DNA of 59,220 nt from Erysipelotrichaceae bacterium (GCA_017432005.1 JAFRKA010000007.1:1-59220), one strand, 5' to 3'. Positions 33,830-42,315 are shown, numbered from the stretch's first letter. Numbers and translations: made by a program. The notes: generated by a model from the letters alone, not told the origin.

Positions 33830-34808
33830 GAAGACTCTCAGTGTAGAAGATGTATCGTATCTGTCCAAACTGCTCGATACCAATCTTTCGCTGAATGAAT
33901 GTTTTGAGCTCATGACCAACAGCCGTACCGAAAAGATCTTTCTGGATATCCGTCAGAGACTGGACAAAGGTGAACTGATCGAAAACATCATCGCTGTCTA
34001 TCTGCCAAGATCGATCAGGAGCTATGTCGTATCACTGTTAGGAACTTTGTCTCTTTCAGCAGCTCTGTCACTGGCTCTGGAGTTTGAAAAAAGGCAGCAG
34101 CAGGACAGGAAGATGCTGGTGGGGAATCTGGCTTATCCTTTGATCCTGCTGTTTATCTCCATCACTTCGCTGTACCTTTTCGATCTCTACGGCATCGATC
34201 CGATCTTTGCCCTGATCAGTTCTTTCGATGCAGATATCGGACTGTTCGACGGCATCAGGATGATCTTTCGGATCACCGTGAACCTGATCTATTATCTGAC
34301 GCTGCTGCTGTTTCTGCTGGCGGTCATCTACACCAGAGAATCAAAGATCGTGATGCTTTATATCTTCCTGTCAAAACATCTGCCCAATTCACTGCTGTGC
34401 ATCTATTTCTCTCAGGAATTCATGTCGCTGCTTCTGATCTGCTGCGAGAGAGGCTACAAGACCAGGGAAGCTCTGGGCATCCTCAAACGCATGAAAAACA
34501 AGCCGATCGTCTCCTTTCTGGCTTTCCACATGGATGAAAGCCTGCTGGAAGGAGAGACCCTCAAGGAAGCGGCTAAACAGAGTTACTATGATTCATCGCT
34601 GTCCAGATTCATCAAGATCGCCAACTACACCAATGATTTTTCCGGAATCATCTCTTCCTATGTCATGCTGTCCCGGGAGAAGATCGCCCAGCGCATGAAA
34701 CGCTGTACGCTAACGATCCAGCTTTTTACTTATATCTTTATCGGTACCATCATCATTTTTATCTATCAGATCCTGTTCATGCCGATGCAGGCAATCAGTA
34801 TCTATTAA
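33801..34808 (+). CDS. comGB: Competence pilus membrane platform protein ComGB
   Basis: This 335-residue PilC/GspF-family protein has three membrane helices (about 115-135, 168-192 and 310-333) and two cytoplasmic helical domains. It anchors pilus assembly and couples to ComGA. The start at 33801 (MGSLRRLL) has GAGG about eight bases upstream, and it overlaps comGA by 29 bp. A longer in-frame start at 33768 lacks an SD. Confidence 0.85.
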   Translation: MGSLRRLLCEKTLSVEDVSYLSKLLDTNLSLNECFELMTNSRTEKIFLDIRQRLDKGELIENIIAVYLPRSIRSYVVSLLGTLSLSAALSLALEFEKRQQQDRKMLVGNLAYPLILLFISITSLYLFDLYGIDPIFALISSFDADIGLFDGIRMIFRITVNLIYYLTLLLFLLAVIYTRESKIVMLYIFLSKHLPNSLLCIYFSQEFMSLLLICCERGYKTREALGILKRMKNKPIVSFLAFHMDESLLEGETLKEAAKQSYYDSSLSRFIKIANYTNDFSGIISSYVMLSREKIAQRMKRCTLTIQLFTYIFIGTIIIFIYQILFMPMQAISIY

Positions 34809-34818
34809 GGAGGTCAAT

Positions 34819-35115
34819 ATGAAAACAAAAGGTTTTACTTTACTGGAGATGGTCGTTGTCGTGATCATCGTTTCGATCCTGCTGCTGCTCAGCATACCGA
34901 ATGTATCCAAGGTCATTTCATCAGTCGATTCCAAAGCATGCAAGGCACTCACGAAAGTCGTCGATGCGGCGATCGTCCAGTTCAGACTCGATTACGGTTC
35001 AGATCCCAATTCTCTGAGCGATCTGGTCAATGCGGGCTATCTTGATGATGATCAGACCAGATGTTCAGGCGGAGACAATCTTTCGATCATCGACGGACAC
35101 TGTGTCATCAACTGA
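34819..35115 (+). CDS. comGC: Major competence pseudopilin ComGC
   Basis: This 98-residue prepilin has the short leader MKTKG, then FTLLEMVVVVIIVSILLLLS: cleavage by the ComC peptidase would be between Gly5 and Phe6, and Glu10 is the pilin Glu5 equivalent. ComGC is the main pilus subunit. AAGGAGG precedes the start. Two cysteines in the C-terminal half (CSGG...GHC) could form a disulfide. Confidence 0.93.
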   Translation: MKTKGFTLLEMVVVVIIVSILLLLSIPNVSKVISSVDSKACKALTKVVDAAIVQFRLDYGSDPNSLSDLVNAGYLDDDQTRCSGGDNLSIIDGHCVIN

Positions 35116-35398
35116 AAAAGGCTATACGCTGCTGGAGATGCTTTTAAGTCTCATGATAGTTACCGCCATGCTTCTTCTGAGTCTGAATCTGAAACACGGA
35201 TTCTCTCTTGATCATTACTATTACCTTAACGACTATCTTCTGCTGCAGTCGGAGGCGATGCTTGAGAAACAGGATCGGCCATACAAGAACGGCATCTATA
35301 TCAATTCCATGGGGCACATTAATCTGGCAAGGACGATCGACTTCGGGAATCATCAGGTGATCGTTCATCTGGGGAACGGCTATGCATCGATCAGATAA
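35102..35398 (+). CDS. comGD: Minor pseudopilin ComGD
   Basis: This protein of about 98 residues has a class III prepilin signal (EKGYTLLEMLLSLMIVTAMLLL). I choose the GTG at 35102, which overlaps comGC by 14 bp and puts the GYTLLE site near residue 8. No strong SD is seen, so it is probably translated by coupling. Identity as ComGD is by position and pilin motif. Confidence 0.78.
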   Translation: MSSTEKGYTLLEMLLSLMIVTAMLLLSLNLKHGFSLDHYYYLNDYLLLQSEAMLEKQDRPYKNGIYINSMGHINLARTIDFGNHQVIVHLGNGYASIR

Positions 35399-35597
35399 CG
35401 GTTTTTTCCTGCTGGATGCACTGCTGAGCGTCTTTATCGTCTCGGCCTTATGCATACTTTGTTTCACGATCTTCAATCTGATGAGCAGATACGATGAAGG
35501 CTATCAGCTGTACCGGGAACGTTCTGACAGCCATTATGAAGAGATCTTTGCTTCACTGGCTGAATGCGAGGAGTGTGAGGTCATTGAACCTGATTAG
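35382..35597 (+). CDS. comGE: Minor pseudopilin-like protein ComGE
   Basis: This 71-residue protein has the prepilin-like N-terminus NGFFLLDALLSVFIVSAL, where the usual Glu5 is replaced by Asp. It overlaps comGD by 17 bp and the next gene by 14 bp. The name is given by order in the operon; sequence conservation of ComGE is low across Firmicutes. Confidence 0.7.
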   Translation: MHRSDNGFFLLDALLSVFIVSALCILCFTIFNLMSRYDEGYQLYRERSDSHYEEIFASLAECEECEVIEPD

Positions 35598-36027
35598 AAA
35601 CCTGGCCGGACTGATGATCATCGCCAGCATGCTGCCGATCTGCTCGCTGTGTTTCCGCTTTACCGGCAGTCTCCCGTTTACTTATTCCGAGATATCCGAT
35701 GAGATCTGCATCAGTCAGCTCAGAGAGATCATGCTGATAAGCTATGATCTGGAATACGGTTATGACACTCTGGAATTCACGTACTGCAACAAAACGTTCA
35801 CGCTTTCGCAGGTCAACGATCATCTGATCCTGCAGCCCGGAACACAGATCATGATCGATGAGATCGATGATGTACATTTCGAGATCAGGAACGGCTGTAT
35901 CTATGCCTGCTACGAGAAGAAAGGAAAAGAATATGAAAGGATCATCTGCAAATCAGAGGGGATTCATCTCGACCGCTTTTCTGATTGTCATGTGTGCGAT
36001 GATGAGCCTGATAGCAGCGAAGAGTGA
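35584..36027 (+). CDS. comGF: Competence pilus protein ComGF
   Basis: This protein of about 147 residues has one N-terminal helix (NLAGLMIIASMLPICSL) and a C-terminal domain matching the ComGF pattern (LQPGTQIMIDEIDDVHFEI). The start is uncertain: TTG at 35584 has GAGGAG ten bases upstream, while the GTG at 35575 is too close to it. It is part of the minor pilin complex that primes assembly. Confidence 0.75.
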   Translation: MNLIRNLAGLMIIASMLPICSLCFRFTGSLPFTYSEISDEICISQLREIMLISYDLEYGYDTLEFTYCNKTFTLSQVNDHLILQPGTQIMIDEIDDVHFEIRNGCIYACYEKKGKEYERIICKSEGIHLDRFSDCHVCDDEPDSSEE

Positions 36028-36283
36028 TTATATCGTCAAAGCAAACAGTGTCTATCGCAATCTGCAGGAATTTGAAGAAGTCTTCGCTTACGAAGCAGCA
36101 GTTCTGAACAGAGCCAAATGCATACTCGTCCGTGACGAAGAATTGGAGGATTTCTATGTTGACGGCATAGATGTCAGCGTATACCGTTCAAAAAATGGCT
36201 ATCAGCTGTATTATCTTGACTATGTCATGGATATCGATGTCTATGAGAAGCAGATCATTGATTTTTCGGTAAGAAAAAACTGA
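35933..36283 (+). CDS. comGG: Competence pilus protein ComGG-like
   Basis: This 116-residue protein has an N-terminal hydrophobic helix (RGFISTAFLIVMCAMMSLIA) preceded by basic residues, the usual ComGG shape. AAGGAAAAG sets the ATG at 35933; the gene overlaps comGF by 95 bp. It is the seventh and last gene of a complete comG operon. Assignment is mainly by position. Confidence 0.7.
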   Translation: MKGSSANQRGFISTAFLIVMCAMMSLIAAKSDYIVKANSVYRNLQEFEEVFAYEAAVLNRAKCILVRDEELEDFYVDGIDVSVYRSKNGYQLYYLDYVMDIDVYEKQIIDFSVRKN

Positions 36284-36288
36284 GTTTT

Positions 36289-36318
36289 CTGGCAAGTGAG
36301 AAACGCTTATAGTAAAAT
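36289..36318 (+). promoter_or_regulatory. Probable efp promoter
   Basis: CTGGCA (36289-36294), an 18 bp spacer and TAAAAT (36313-36318); the AGAGGTGAT SD follows. Confidence 0.45.
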
Positions 36319-36345
36319 GAAAAGGAAAAAAAGAGGTGATCTACT

Positions 36346-36903
36346 ATGCTCAACTGTACAGAAGTAAAACCGGGACAGTGTTTTACCTGGGAAAATGAAT
36401 TATATCAGTGTATCGATATCCAGCTGAACAAGACGGCTATGGCCAAGATGAAGGTCAAGATCAAGGTCAAACAGCCAAGGACCGGCGTCGTCAAGGAGCT
36501 TTCCCTGATCGGCGGTGATCAGGTCGGTGAAGCGCATATCGATAAAAGGCCGATGCAGTTCCTCTATGACGGCGGCGAGATGGAAGTCTTCATGGACTCT
36601 GAAACTTATGAACAGATCGAGATCCCTAAGGACAGACTGGAATGGGAAAGTAATTTCCTGATCCCGAATCTTGATGTCAATATCATGCTGTATGAAGGTG
36701 AAGTTTTAGGTGTGCTTCTGCCTGACAAGGTCGATCTGGATCTGGTCGAATGCGAACAGGCCGTAAAAGGCAATACGGCGACCAGCGCACTGAAGAATGC
36801 TGTCACTGAGACCGGCCTGCAGGTCAAGGTTCCGCTCTTTATCGAAAATGGTGAAAAAATAACCGTTTCGACTGTTGACGGAAAGTACGCCGGTCGTGCA
36901 TAA
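36346..36903 (+). CDS. efp: Translation elongation factor P with divergent tip loop
   Basis: This 185-residue protein has the three beta-barrel domains of EF-P, which rescues ribosomes stalled on polyproline. The domain I loop that normally reads PGKG (bearing the modified Lys or Arg) is here LNKTAMAK, with Lys29 at the aligned tip. Domain III ends conventionally (VPLFIENGEKITVSTVDG). Lys29 may still be modified, but the motif differs from the Bacillus 5-aminopentanolyl and E. coli lysylation contexts. SD AGAGGTGAT. Confidence 0.93.
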   Translation: MLNCTEVKPGQCFTWENELYQCIDIQLNKTAMAKMKVKIKVKQPRTGVVKELSLIGGDQVGEAHIDKRPMQFLYDGGEMEVFMDSETYEQIEIPKDRLEWESNFLIPNLDVNIMLYEGEVLGVLLPDKVDLDLVECEQAVKGNTATSALKNAVTETGLQVKVPLFIENGEKITVSTVDGKYAGRA

Positions 36904-36964
36904 TATAGAAGCCCTTTCCTTTCATTATTTGTTTTAATTACTCGAAAAAGCCGGAAATACGGAC

Positions 36965-36997
36965 AAAAAATCGCGGTTCATATGCCCGCGTTTTTTT
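36965..36997. terminator. Bidirectional terminator between efp and trxB
   Basis: The stem CGCGG / CCGCG (36972-36976 and 36986-36990) is flanked by an A run on the left and T7 on the right. Confidence 0.75.
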
Positions 36998-37003
36998 GTT
37001 GTT

Positions 37004-37915
37004 TTATTTAAGTTTCTTGATTATGCTGTTGGCAGCCAGAGCACCGTCATTGCAGGCGGTGACGACCTGCCTGAGATCTTTGGCGATACAGTCTCCGGCA
37101 GCATAAATCCCTTCAACCGAAGTGGACATGTCAGGTCCGGCGATCACGTATCCTTTATCATCGAGAAGCTTAGGATCAAGGAATTCCGTACACGGATCGG
37201 CTCCGATATAAGGGAAGATCCCGTTGCATTCAACAGTTGTGATCTCATCGGTATCGACGTTGCGTATCATTAAACCGGTAATTCTGTCGTCTTCGATGCG
37301 AAGTGATTCCGGTACGCTCTTCGTGATGATCCTGATCTTTTCGTTAGCTTTAACTTTATCGATCACACTGGCATCAGCTCTGAAGACATCTCTTCTGATG
37401 ATGATCGTGACTTCAGCAGCCAGTGAGGCCAGATAGAGAGATTCTTCCAGAGCAGAGTTGCCACCGCCGATGACAGCGATTTTTCTGTTGCGGTAGAAGA
37501 AACCGTCGCACACCGCACAATAGGAGATACCTTTGCCGGTAAAGTTTTCGGCTTCAGGAAGATCCAGCATCCTTTCTCTGGTGCCGGTCGCAACGATCAC
37601 AGCTTTGGCCTCATAAACAGTAGAATCTGCCAGGAACACTTTCTTCGGATCGCTTTCTTCGATCTTCAGCACTTTGCCGCTGATGAGCTTGGCTCCGAAT
37701 TTCTGTCCGTGTCTGGTCAATTGTTCGGCCAGTTCCAGTCCGGAGATCTTTTCGATCCCGGGATAGTTTTCGATTTCATATGTCTTGGAGAGTTTTCCGC
37801 CGTTGACTTCCGCTTCGATGATCAGTGTCTTCAGGTTAGCTCTTGAAGCATAGATAGCTGCGGTCAGTCCTGCCGGTCCTGCTCCGATGATGATAACGTC
37901 ATATTGCGTGTCCAT
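37004..37915 (-). CDS. trxB: Thioredoxin-disulfide reductase
   Basis: This 303-residue flavoenzyme has FAD-binding GAGPAG near the N-terminus, the redox CAVCDG pair, NADPH-binding GGGNSALEE and the C-terminal FAD motif GIYAAGDC. It reduces thioredoxin with NADPH. It lies 18 bp after a small gene that follows dinB, so it may be co-transcribed with a DNA damage polymerase, though a housekeeping promoter nearer by is likely. Confidence 0.95.
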   Translation of the reverse strand: MDTQYDVIIIGAGPAGLTAAIYASRANLKTLIIEAEVNGGKLSKTYEIENYPGIEKISGLELAEQLTRHGQKFGAKLISGKVLKIEESDPKKVFLADSTVYEAKAVIVATGTRERMLDLPEAENFTGKGISYCAVCDGFFYRNRKIAVIGGGNSALEESLYLASLAAEVTIIIRRDVFRADASVIDKVKANEKIRIITKSVPESLRIEDDRITGLMIRNVDTDEITTVECNGIFPYIGADPCTEFLDPKLLDDKGYVIAGPDMSTSVEGIYAAGDCIAKDLRQVVTACNDGALAANSIIKKLK

Positions 37916-37933
37916 AGTTATACCTCGCCAAGA

Positions 37934-38182
37934 TTATATCACGTGGTCATGCATTTCCACATACCATTTGCCCCGGTCGTAGAACAGGTGTCTGACGAGC
38001 CTGGAAGAAAAGACGCAGGTGTAGCGCATCCCCGATCCTCCGGCTTTCAGGGAAGAGCGGGGGCAGATCTCTTTGATGCTTGTGATCGGTATCTTCCGTA
38101 CTTCATCCCAGATCAGACAGAGCGGTCTGGTATTGCCGCCCTTATCATTGAGACAGATCACATCGACATATTTTCTTATCAT
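37934..38182 (-). CDS. Small conserved protein downstream of the Y-family polymerase
   Basis: This 82-residue protein has the features YVDVICLNDKGG near the N-terminus, SLKAGGSGMRYTC in the middle and YDRGKWYVE at the end. From memory, small proteins with a YVDV...SLK-GG-G-RYT...WFVE pattern recur near DNA polymerase IV-like genes in Firmicutes; I cannot verify this here. It begins 6 bp after dinB, with an AGGAGGTGATA SD, so it should be induced with the polymerase. No enzymatic motif is visible. Confidence 0.65.
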   Translation of the reverse strand: MIRKYVDVICLNDKGGNTRPLCLIWDEVRKIPITSIKEICPRSSLKAGGSGMRYTCVFSSRLVRHLFYDRGKWYVEMHDHVI

Positions 38183-38188
38183 TCAATA

Positions 38189-39424
38189 TCACCTCCTGAA
38201 ATTCTCATCCGGGAAGAAACAATCGTCATCAGGCCCCATACCCGACAGTTCCTGATCTTCCAGTATCCTCAAGGTCATAGCTGCCTTATAACCGAAGCGT
38301 CTGCGGATCTCTTCCAGGGCTTTCTCTTCTTTTTTCCTCTTCAGTGAATAGATCTCGTTGCCGAAGAGATCGGTCTGACTTATCTGTTTGGCGAAGGAGA
38401 GCCTGGATACTGCAACGCCAAGAGAGCGGTAGGGCATAGAGAAATCGCAGTTTTCTTCAAAGAGTCTGACAGCACACTGAAAGATATCCCCGGCCAGATC
38501 GGAGTTCTCCCTGAGACTCGTCTGCATGCTTCTGATCTGCAGTCTGCTGTTGCGCACATAGAGATGAACACAGCTGAAGTACATGCCCTGTTCGACGAGC
38601 CTTGCCGCGACACTGTCGGAAAGGATCGTCAGGACAAGTCTCACATCGTCCATATCGTAGAGATCTCTGGACGGCGTCATGGAATTGCTGATGGATTTGG
38701 GGATGCTGCTGGAAGAAGTGTCTTCCACTTCACTCAAGTCCATGCCGTTGGCGTAGCAGTAGAGCGTCTCGCCGTTCTTGCCGAGTATTCCGTGCAGAAA
38801 ATCCAGTGGTTTCTCAGCCAGATCGCCGATCGTAAAGATGTTGTAACTCTTTAACCGCTCATAAGTGCTGTATCCGACACCCAGCAGTCTGTCGGCTGGA
38901 AGATCCCTTATTTCCGCCAGTGAAGATATCTTTTTACCACAATTTTCAGCAGCCAGATCAGAACCCAGTTTGGCATAGACCTTATTGAACGACTGGCCGA
39001 TGGACAGGGTCAGGCCGATCTCGTTTCTGACCCGGTAAAGCAGATCTTTGACGATCTTTTCGGCAGAGCCGAAATATCTGATACTTTCAGTGATATCCAG
39101 CCAGCATTCATCGATCCCGAAGGGTTCGACCTTGTCGGTATATTCTTCATACAGGGAACGTACGCGATCGGAAAAGTACTGATAGGAGGGGTAATCCGGT
39201 CTCCTGATGATCAGTTCGGGGCATTTCTGCAGGGCTTCATTTATCGTTTCAGCCGTCTTCACGCCTTTTCTTTTGGCCGGTACGTTCTTGGCCAGAATGA
39301 TGCCATGCCGGAATTTAGGATCGCCGGCCACAGCCATCGGCACCTTACGCAGTTCCGGATTATACAGCATCTCCACCGAGGCGAAGAAACAGTTGAGATC
39401 ACAATGCAGGATCGTTCTTTTCAC
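38189..39424 (-). CDS. dinB: Y-family translesion DNA polymerase (DinB/Pol IV-like)
   Basis: This 411-residue enzyme has the palm motif DLNCFFASVE (catalytic Asp about residue 9), the second acidic motif FGIDECWLD, helix-hairpin-helix DNA contacts (LLGVGYSTYERL) and a C-terminal clamp-binding motif QTDLF (about 350-354). It copies past damaged bases. It starts with GTG, exactly six bases after TATAAT and without an SD. The promoter is overlapped by operators of the divergent self-cleaving repressor, indicating SOS-like control. Confidence 0.92.
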   Translation of the reverse strand: MKRTILHCDLNCFFASVEMLYNPELRKVPMAVAGDPKFRHGIILAKNVPAKRKGVKTAETINEALQKCPELIIRRPDYPSYQYFSDRVRSLYEEYTDKVEPFGIDECWLDITESIRYFGSAEKIVKDLLYRVRNEIGLTLSIGQSFNKVYAKLGSDLAAENCGKKISSLAEIRDLPADRLLGVGYSTYERLKSYNIFTIGDLAEKPLDFLHGILGKNGETLYCYANGMDLSEVEDTSSSSIPKSISNSMTPSRDLYDMDDVRLVLTILSDSVAARLVEQGMYFSCVHLYVRNSRLQIRSMQTSLRENSDLAGDIFQCAVRLFEENCDFSMPYRSLGVAVSRLSFAKQISQTDLFGNEIYSLKRKKEEKALEEIRRRFGYKAAMTLRILEDQELSGMGPDDDCFFPDENFRR

Positions 39425-39430
39425 ATTTTT

Positions 39431-39495
39431 ATTATACTTGAATAAATATCAAGTTCAATAGAAATATTGAATAAAAATCAAGTTTGAATTATAAT
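39431..39495. promoter_or_regulatory. Divergent dinB / repressor promoters with two operators
   Basis: Leftward: TTGAAC (39458-39453), 16 bp spacer, TATAAT (39436-39431), then six bases to the GTG. Rightward: TTGAAT (39467-39472), 17 bp spacer, TATAAT (39490-39495). Operator 1, ACTTGA-N7-TCAAGT (39436-39454), covers the dinB core promoter. Operator 2, TATTGA-N7-TCAAGT (39465-39483), covers the repressor -35. The shared TCAAGT arm with 7 bp spacing points to one regulator. Confidence 0.75.
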
Positions 39496-39520
39496 GATGA
39501 CGGCATAAGAGGGCAATAAA

Positions 39521-40111
39521 ATGGAATTCAAGGAAAATCTCAGGTATCTGCGCAGATCGAATAAAATGTCTCAGGATGAGCTGGCCGATCAGCTTGGCTA
39601 CAAGTCTTTTACGACTGTCCAGAAGTGGGAAGACGGTACGGCTTTTCCCCGCGTCAAGACGCTGAACCGCATCGCTGATATCTTCGGTGTCGATGTTGAC
39701 CACCTGCTGAATCTCAATATACGCACGGATAAGGTCCCTGTTCCGATCCTTGGCGAAGTCAAGGCCGGATACGACATGTATGCCAACGAAGATATCTACG
39801 GATATGAATACTGCAACAATGCCGAATACGGTCCTGGCGAGTATTTCTATCTGAAGGTCAAAGGCGATTCCATGATCGATCTTCGGATCGGCGAAGGGGA
39901 TATCGTCTATGTCCGCAGACAGAGTTATCTCGATGACAAGGATATCGGTGTCTTCCTGCTCGACAATAACGAGGTGACGATCAAGAGGGTCTCGTACGGG
40001 CGCAATTCATTAACGCTCAAAGCGGCCAATCCGGATTATCCTGACCGTAAATTCAGACCGGATGAGGTCAAGATCCTCGGCCGTGTCATGCACAACAAAG
40101 TCCTGTTCTGA
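39521..40111 (+). CDS. XRE-S24 (LexA/HdiR-like) self-cleaving repressor
   Basis: This 196-residue protein has an N-terminal XRE helix-turn-helix (about 5-65) and a C-terminal S24 peptidase domain. The Ala-Gly cleavage site (VKAGY), catalytic Ser in VKGDSM and Lys in VTIKRV are all present. Like Lactococcus HdiR, it should cut itself with RecA help on DNA damage and release its operators. Its promoter and that of the divergent dinB carry the same inverted repeats. It is a better LexA substitute candidate than any other gene in the window. Confidence 0.88.
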   Translation: MEFKENLRYLRRSNKMSQDELADQLGYKSFTTVQKWEDGTAFPRVKTLNRIADIFGVDVDHLLNLNIRTDKVPVPILGEVKAGYDMYANEDIYGYEYCNNAEYGPGEYFYLKVKGDSMIDLRIGEGDIVYVRRQSYLDDKDIGVFLLDNNEVTIKRVSYGRNSLTLKAANPDYPDRKFRPDEVKILGRVMHNKVLF

Positions 40112-40338
40112 TGAAAAAACAGCTGTTTATCTATACATGTCTGTGTATCGGGATCTACCTGTCCCTGTGTCTGGTGGAGTATACTCTGTTAAGGCCTTTA
40201 GTCGATTTCATCGGCTCGGGCTTCTGGATCCGTTTCGCTGCAGCGGCGATCACACTGTTTCTTGTCGATCCTCTTGCGACAAGACTGCTGGCAGAGCTAT
40301 ACCGTTTCAGACCTGATGATGACGATGGTGACATATAG
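40111..40338 (+). CDS. Small two-helix membrane protein
   Basis: This 75-residue protein has two hydrophobic segments (about 5-30 and 42-62) and an acidic tail (DDDDGD). It starts in the last base of the repressor gene (TGATG), so it is translationally coupled and should be produced with it. I do not recognise a family. By context it could be a damage-induced membrane peptide, for example a division inhibitor, but this is inference. Confidence 0.6.
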   Translation: MKKQLFIYTCLCIGIYLSLCLVEYTLLRPLVDFIGSGFWIRFAAAAITLFLVDPLATRLLAELYRFRPDDDDGDI

Positions 40339-40350
40339 TCACCTTTTTTA
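40327..40350 (+). terminator. Terminator after the repressor operon
   Basis: The stem GGTGAC / GTCACC has a 5-base loop and a T run; it overlaps the stop codon. Confidence 0.8.
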
Positions 40351-40372
40351 TTTAATGCTAGAATAGAATGGT

Positions 40373-41431
40373 ATGAAAATCGCAATGGTCGCCGGAGGTT
40401 CGGGAGGGCATATCTATCCTGCGCTGGCTCTGGCTGAAGTTCTGGAAGAGAAGGGACATCAGATCACTTTTATCGGTTCCAAGGACCGGATGGAGAAGGA
40501 AGTCATCCCGCAGCACGGTTTTGACTATATCGGTCTTGATGTGGTCACGACCAGAGGCGGAGTCTTGCAGAAAGTAAAAAGCCTCTTATCGATCGTTAAG
40601 GCCTATTTCAGGTGCCAGAAGCTGCTGAAGGGCTATGATATGGCGATCGGTTTCGGCAATTATATATCTGTACCGGTCATGGAGGCAGCTGTCAATGCGA
40701 AACTCAAGACAGTCATCCATGAACAGAATTCTTTTGTGGGACGTGCGAACCGGATGCTGGATGAAAAGGTGGACCTGATCATCGGCTGTTATGAGGAGAA
40801 CCGTTCACAGTTCAAAAACAAGAACCTGCTGATCTTAGGCAATCCCCAGTCATCTAAAGCTTATGGACTGAAGAAAGACCAGAACGTCCTTAAAGAGCTG
40901 GGACTGGATCCGGATAAAAAGACCGTTGTGATCTTCATGGGTTCTCTGGGCTCATCAAGTGTCAATGAGAAGCTGCTGGATTACTTCAGACTCACAGACG
41001 GATCATACCAGATCGTCTATGCGACCGGAACAGCTCATTACGAAAAGACGATTGCCGCTGTGGAAGAGAAAGACTACCTGAAGATCTTTGAAAGGATCGA
41101 CGGCGTCAACGTCATGAACAATGCGGAGCTGCTGGTCTGTCGGGCCGGGGCTACGACTCTCTCGGAGATCTGTGCCATCGGCATCGCTTCCGTGCTCATC
41201 CCTTCGCCATACGTACCGAACAACCATCAGTACTACAATGGCAAAGCATTGGTCGACAAGGATGCGGCCGTGATGATCGAAGAGAAGGATCTGAGCGGGG
41301 AAGTGCTGAAGGAAACAGTCGATTCGCTCATCAACGATGATGAAAAACGCGCAGCCATGGCAGAAAATGCCCGTCGGCTGGGCAATCCGGATGTTCTGGA
41401 TGATATTATTAAAGCTATAGAAAACATATGA
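40373..41431 (+). CDS. murG: UDP-GlcNAc lipid I N-acetylglucosaminyltransferase MurG
   Basis: This 352-residue GT28 enzyme makes lipid II at the inner membrane face. It has the glycine loop GGSGGHIYPALALAE, the second loop GFGNYISVPV, HEQNSFVGRANRML and the C-terminal GAGATTLSE-like segment (CRAGATTLSEIC). An extended -10 TGCTAGAAT (40357-40364) ends eight bases before the ATG, so the leader is about two bases and there is no SD. murB and ftsQ follow with overlaps. Confidence 0.96.
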   Translation: MKIAMVAGGSGGHIYPALALAEVLEEKGHQITFIGSKDRMEKEVIPQHGFDYIGLDVVTTRGGVLQKVKSLLSIVKAYFRCQKLLKGYDMAIGFGNYISVPVMEAAVNAKLKTVIHEQNSFVGRANRMLDEKVDLIIGCYEENRSQFKNKNLLILGNPQSSKAYGLKKDQNVLKELGLDPDKKTVVIFMGSLGSSSVNEKLLDYFRLTDGSYQIVYATGTAHYEKTIAAVEEKDYLKIFERIDGVNVMNNAELLVCRAGATTLSEICAIGIASVLIPSPYVPNNHQYYNGKALVDKDAAVMIEEKDLSGEVLKETVDSLINDDEKRAAMAENARRLGNPDVLDDIIKAIENI

Positions 41432-42315
41432 TCAGAGATTTTCTTGAAATACATGGTGAATACCATGACGATAAAAGTTTTAAAGACCTGACGACACTGA
41501 AGATGGGAGGACCCATCCGTCATTTGATCATGCCTGAATCAGCTGAAGATCTCAAGACGATCATCGCTTACCTCAAGACTGAGCGGATACCTTTCAAGAT
41601 CATCGGCAACGGATCGAATCTGATCTGCGGTGAAGCGGAATATGAAGGCGTCGTCATCTGCATGAAGAAACTCAACACCTACCGCATCAGTGAAGATGAA
41701 GTCTATGCGGAAGCGGGAGTACTGGTCCCCAACCTGGCCATGATCCTGGCCAAGCAGGGCTACAGCTGTCTGGAATTTGCGGCCGGCATTCCCGGATGCA
41801 TCGGCGGACTGGTCTACATGAATGCGGGTGCCTACAAGGGATGTATGGCTGATGTCGTCAAGGAAGTCATGGTACTGAAGGACGATCAGCTGGTCTGGAT
41901 GAACAACGATGAACTGAAGTTCTCGTACCGCAATTCCATATTCCATTCTCATCCGCACTGGGCCGTCGTCGCTGCAAAGCTCAAACTGGAAAGAAAACCG
42001 AGCGAAGAGATCGAGGAACTGATGGCTGACCGTCTCAGAAGAAGAAGAGAGACTCAGCCGTTAGACAAAGCCAGTGCCGGTTCATGTTTCCGCAATCCGG
42101 ATAACGATTTCGCCTGGAAGCTAATCGATTCCATCGGCTACCGCGGTTTCAGTATCAATGATGTCTGTGTTTCCGAGAAGCATTCCAATTTCATCGTCAA
42201 CAACGGTAACGGTACCGCTGATGACTATCTGAATATCGTTTATCAGATCCAGGACAGGGTCAAAGAGAAATACCAGATCAGACTGGTAATGGAAGTAGAG
42301 AAATTCAATTGTTAG
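41428..42315 (+). CDS. murB: UDP-N-acetylmuramate dehydrogenase MurB
   Basis: This 295-residue FAD enzyme reduces UDP-GlcNAc-enolpyruvate to UDP-MurNAc. The FAD-binding GNGSNLI, GIPGCIGGLVYMNAGAY and the catalytic Ser in KASAGSCFRNP mark it as a type II MurB. It overlaps murG by 4 bp (ATGA) and lies in a wall synthesis and division cluster. Confidence 0.96.
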   Translation: MIRDFLEIHGEYHDDKSFKDLTTLKMGGPIRHLIMPESAEDLKTIIAYLKTERIPFKIIGNGSNLICGEAEYEGVVICMKKLNTYRISEDEVYAEAGVLVPNLAMILAKQGYSCLEFAAGIPGCIGGLVYMNAGAYKGCMADVVKEVMVLKDDQLVWMNNDELKFSYRNSIFHSHPHWAVVAAKLKLERKPSEEIEELMADRLRRRRETQPLDKASAGSCFRNPDNDFAWKLIDSIGYRGFSINDVCVSEKHSNFIVNNGNGTADDYLNIVYQIQDRVKEKYQIRLVMEVEKFNC

